Below, in pieces: positions 17,841-20,617 of a DNA stretch of 20,617 nt. The stretch comes from a virus: the IMG/VR virus record IMGVR_UViG_3300044516_000950, positions 1 through 20,617 of that record, one strand, 5' to 3'. The first letter of the stretch is position 1. Each line of letters starts with the position of its first letter. Under the pieces are notes generated by a model. It was not told where the DNA came from. It searched no databases and was given only the letters and a program-made list of their open reading frames with translations. The translations under genes and the position numbers were made by a program.

Positions 17841-19961
17841 ATGTATTCAGCTTCTTCAGATCCTCTGGCTATTGCAACAAATGTCCCCGACGTTGGGGAT
17901 CTGTTGAGCGAATACAATCGTGCCATGATCAACTCGACGCAGGGTAACCTGACGATCAAGTTCGATGATGTGCGTTTTGCACGGTGGGCAGGCCAGAGTG
18001 ACGACGGCAAGAAGCATAGCAACCTTCGCAACGAGGGTGACCCGGCATGGCCGTTTGAGGGGGCGAGTGACGTTCGCAACCGTTTAATTGATTCTACCTG
18101 CAACGAGCTTTCGTCGCTACTGGTAACGGCATTTGAGCGTGCAACGATTCGCGCAAGCGAGGTTGAAATGCAGGATATGTCGATTAGCGGCATAGCCACA
18201 ACGCTTTTGCATTGGGTTCGCGACAATAAGATGCCGCTGGAGCTGCGCAGGGAGGCTGAGCTTGGCGCACAGTACGCTTTTCAGTACGGCTGGACGGCTT
18301 TCTTTGTGGGCTGGAGACAGAACATCAGCAAGCGCGAACAGCCTGTCACGATGAATGAAATTGTGGCCTTGGCGCAACAGTCGCAAAGCCCGACGCTCAT
18401 GCAGTTGCCAGACTTGATCATGCAACAGTCTGATGAGGCTGCTGCTATTCTGGAGGCTACAATGCCGGGGCTATCCGCTCGCGAGGCAAAGCGAATGGTT
18501 AAAGAACTTGCCACTACTGGAGTATCCTCTAGAGATGAAGAGTATATTAGCAAAAACTTGCCTGAGATTATTGCTCTTAAGCCTTGGGATGAAGTTCTTG
18601 TTCCGCCTGAAACGGCAGACCTCCAGCGATCCCGTGTAATTTTCCGCCGGACATGGATGTCTGAAGTGGAGATTCGCGAGAAGATTACCACTGAAGGCTG
18701 GAACAAAGACTGGGTAGAGCTGGCTGTGCAGATGGCTGGCAAGAGCAGCACAATGTACAACACGAACATCCTGCCAAGCACGGAGCTTCTTGTATACAAC
18801 GGCCTTAACTATCAAAACATGATTGAGGTGGTGTACTGCTACACCAAGAGTCTGGACGGCAAGGCTCCGTGCATCTACTACACGGTTATCTGCCCGCAGG
18901 CTGCCGTAGATCATCCGAAAGAAAAAATTTCGTATGCTATCCATGAAAGGCTTGATTACGCGCACGGAGAGTATCCGTTTGTGGAGTTCCGTCGTGAGTG
19001 CATCCGCCGTGCCATTACTGATACTCGCGGCGTTCCTGAGCTTGCACACACGGATCAAGATGAAATCAAAGCGCAGCACGATTCCATCCGGGATCATACT
19101 GCCTTCTCGACTCTTCCCCCCATCAAAGTCGTCAAACGCATTGGAGCCATTAATCGAGTTGGGCCCGGAGTGCAGTTACCTGTCGTAAGTCCAACGGACT
19201 ACACGTTCATGGATCCTCCAGCTCGCGAGCCGAATGTTGCTTTTGAGCTGATTAAACAAGTCGAGGCAAGCCATGCCGCTTACTTTGGTACGGTTAATCC
19301 TAATGTTGATCCACGCAAAACACAGCTTGCTCAACAGATGCTGGTAAACACTTGGCTGCTTACTTGGCGGACGATCTTCCGGCAGATGTTTAGTTTGTGC
19401 TGCCAGTACATGTCCCCTGTTGAGATCCAGCGCATTACTGGAGGCCAACTGCCGCAAAACTTGTCTGACATCCACAACGAGTTTGATTTAACGGTCAAAT
19501 TTGACGTGATGGATCTCGATAAAGAGTACATTGCGCAGAAGATTGATTTCCTTACCAAGGTTGCACAACTTGACACTGGCGGAGTCTTAAACAGAAACAA
19601 GCTCACTGAGATGATGATTCAGGCCGTTGCTCCAGAAGTGGCAAAAGACTTGATTCTTAATCCGCAAGATGCCAGCAGGCAGATGTTTAAAGATGTGCAG
19701 TCAGACATTGGCATGATGCTGCTCGGCAACGAGGCGCTATACCAAGAGAACGATCCGGCTGCACAGACCAAGCTGCAATACGCGCAGCAGGTGATGCAGG
19801 CCAACCCGAAAGCGCAGGCGGCTCTTCAGCAGGACGAGAACTTTAAAGCGTTGTTTGAGAACTACATTAAGAGCCTGCAAATGTCTGTTATGCAACAACA
19901 AAACGCGCAAATTGGCCGGATTGGAGTAACGCCAGTGGCACAGCAGGAGGCGCAACAGTAA
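17841..19961 (+). CDS. Portal protein
   Basis: 706 residues, directly after the terminase, beginning MYSASSDPLAIATNVPDVGD. The early segment has the pattern of large portal proteins of P22-like or related podo-type phages: FARWAGQSDDGKKHSNLRNE followed by PAWPFEGASDVRNRLID. The length also fits that type. Further supports are the position between terminase and scaffold, a long helical C-terminus rich in Gln (QQQNAQ) and a region TVNPNVDPRKTQLAQQML. The portal forms the dodecameric ring through which DNA is packaged and to which the neck attaches. Local AT-rich patches occur (about 18480-18600). Confidence 0.85.
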   Translation: MYSASSDPLAIATNVPDVGDLLSEYNRAMINSTQGNLTIKFDDVRFARWAGQSDDGKKHSNLRNEGDPAWPFEGASDVRNRLIDSTCNELSSLLVTAFERATIRASEVEMQDMSISGIATTLLHWVRDNKMPLELRREAELGAQYAFQYGWTAFFVGWRQNISKREQPVTMNEIVALAQQSQSPTLMQLPDLIMQQSDEAAAILEATMPGLSAREAKRMVKELATTGVSSRDEEYISKNLPEIIALKPWDEVLVPPETADLQRSRVIFRRTWMSEVEIREKITTEGWNKDWVELAVQMAGKSSTMYNTNILPSTELLVYNGLNYQNMIEVVYCYTKSLDGKAPCIYYTVICPQAAVDHPKEKISYAIHERLDYAHGEYPFVEFRRECIRRAITDTRGVPELAHTDQDEIKAQHDSIRDHTAFSTLPPIKVVKRIGAINRVGPGVQLPVVSPTDYTFMDPPAREPNVAFELIKQVEASHAAYFGTVNPNVDPRKTQLAQQMLVNTWLLTWRTIFRQMFSLCCQYMSPVEIQRITGGQLPQNLSDIHNEFDLTVKFDVMDLDKEYIAQKIDFLTKVAQLDTGGVLNRNKLTEMMIQAVAPEVAKDLILNPQDASRQMFKDVQSDIGMMLLGNEALYQENDPAAQTKLQYAQQVMQANPKAQAALQQDENFKALFENYIKSLQMSVMQQQNAQIGRIGVTPVAQQEAQQ

Positions 19962-19962
19962 T

Positions 19963-20214
19963 ATGACGGAAGATCAAAAGAACGCTTTTGGATTTTCAGG
20001 GAAAAACATTATTTGGTCAGAAACATGCAAGGTTCTTGAGCAATTACAAGAACAGCACTGGATGCTTGCTATAAGTAAAGACTGCAAAGGAGAAGATAGA
20101 ATACATGCGGCTGGGCAGGCTGACGGAATTAATCTGGCTTTAAGCACGCTTATTGAATTAAGAAAACAAGCTAGACAATTAAATGGCTTGACTCCTGAAA
20201 AAGATTTGGCATAA
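19963..20214 (+). CDS. Small conserved protein between portal and scaffold (83 aa)
   Basis: ATG 19963, with GGAGG 14 nt upstream inside the portal 3' end. The 83 residues include WSETCKVLEQLQEQHWMLAI and HAAGQADGINLALSTLIELR, a helical pattern often seen in small genes of phage head modules. Function unknown; an assembly chaperone or regulator is only a guess. The DNA is AT-rich. The following 63 nt contain two mutually exclusive small hairpins (TAACG/CGTTA and CCAG/CTGG, 20221-20244) and no gene. Confidence 0.7.
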   Translation: MTEDQKNAFGFSGKNIIWSETCKVLEQLQEQHWMLAISKDCKGEDRIHAAGQADGINLALSTLIELRKQARQLNGLTPEKDLA

Positions 20215-20277
20215 CGCCACTAACGGGCCTTCCAGCGTTACTGGATTGAATTAAAAAGGGCTTGCTACCAATATAGC

Positions 20278-20617
20278 ATGAATAACACAAATACACAGCC
20301 TGACGCCGGGAGTCAGGAGGCAGATAGTACACCCGTTGCAAACAACCTCGGAAACATTAGTGGAAACAGTTTAACTGATTTCATTAAATCTAATTTCCTA
20401 AACGAGGAGGAGGCGGCTCCAGCCAAAGAGGAGCAGCAGGCCGAACCTGAAGTAGAGACCGAAGAGCCAATTGTGGACTCAGAGGTTGAAGCTGAAGAAG
20501 AGGCCGACCAGCCCACCGATGAAGAAGGTGAGCCTGAAAGTCCATTAAGCCGAGGCGTGCAGAAGCGCATCAACAAACTAGTTGCTGCGAAAAAGGCCGC
20601 TCAGGCTAAATTGCAAG
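20278..20617 (+). CDS. Scaffold-like acidic head protein, N-terminal part (truncated by window edge)
   Basis: ATG 20278 opens a frame that runs to the window end (113 codons). After MNNTNTQPDAGSQEAD the protein is Asp/Ser/Asn-rich, then extremely Glu-rich (EEEAAPAKEEQQAEPEVETE), followed by a basic helix PLSRGVQKRINKLVAAKKAA. Acidic disordered N-terminus plus helical, basic continuation, right after the portal, is the typical profile of a phage scaffolding protein, which guides prohead assembly and is later removed. The rest, including the C-terminal capsid-binding domain, lies outside the window. Opposite-strand Ser-rich frames here are shadows. Confidence 0.75.
   Translation, partial: MNNTNTQPDAGSQEADSTPVANNLGNISGNSLTDFIKSNFLNEEEAAPAKEEQQAEPEVETEEPIVDSEVEAEEEADQPTDEEGEPESPLSRGVQKRINKLVAAKKAAQAKLQ

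Noticed and set aside
1-20617. CRISPR array
   Set aside because: The repeats seen are AT-rich runs or isolated pairs, without regular spacers.

Overview
The window looks like part of a tailed double-stranded DNA phage genome, free or metagenomic rather than clearly integrated. The evidence is a packaging and head module in canonical order (terminase large subunit, portal, small gene, acidic scaffold-like protein), a replication and recombination module (SSB-like protein, PD-(D/E)XK resolvase, DnaB-type helicase, RecE-like exonuclease, dNMP kinase), and long runs of very small plus-strand genes joined by ATGA overlaps. I see no integrase, tRNA, CRISPR array or host housekeeping gene. The host cannot be named. 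Many plus-strand genes have GGAGG-type ribosome binding sites. AAATTTGAATTT-type repeats in 10.66-12.67 kb are typical of some bacterial phyla but are not diagnostic.

Layout. 1-858: AT-rich 3' end of a large, probably virion, protein. 845-4411: small conserved phage gene, metallophosphoesterase, DNA-binding proteins, SSB-like OB-fold protein, Hjc-like nuclease and a replication-associated protein. 4389-7611: a DnaB-family helicase in two separate genes (237 and 194 aa). Five compact genes lie between the halves, including the exonuclease. 7604-11845: many small genes (membrane peptides, zinc ribbon, coiled coils, ABA-sandwich paralogue), dNMP kinase and a possible small terminase. 11842-13878: a minus-strand block of six genes, including a Gp88-like protein, with a terminator at 12846-12870 and AT-rich repeat leaders before three start codons. 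13879-14608: a repeat-rich, GC-skewed control region ending in a plus-strand terminator. 14609-15207: two small genes and a terminator. 15260-15712: a long, hairpin-dense leader without a credible gene. 15713-20617: terminase large subunit carrying a 132-aa mini-intein in its Walker A motif, portal, a small gene and the start of a scaffold-like protein.

How the parts fit. The plus-strand early genes appear to be one or a few long, translationally coupled transcripts serving replication, recombination and nucleotide supply. The minus-strand block resembles an autonomous accessory (moron-like) cassette between the small-terminase candidate and the large terminase. The late module starts after 15.26 kb, behind the structured leader.

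Most interesting points: (1) the DnaB helicase is cut in the loop after the P-loop helix, and the halves re-join without loss or gain of residues relative to a standard DnaB; there is no split intein, and five genes fill the gap; (2) the terminase Walker A motif exists only after protein splicing; (3) the approximately 450-nt leader before the terminase has a possible H-type pseudoknot, a 15-bp hairpin and a possible multibranch domain; (4) AT-rich repeat units sit directly before the starts of three minus-strand genes. All calls come from reading the sequence and from family knowledge; no database search or folding program was run.
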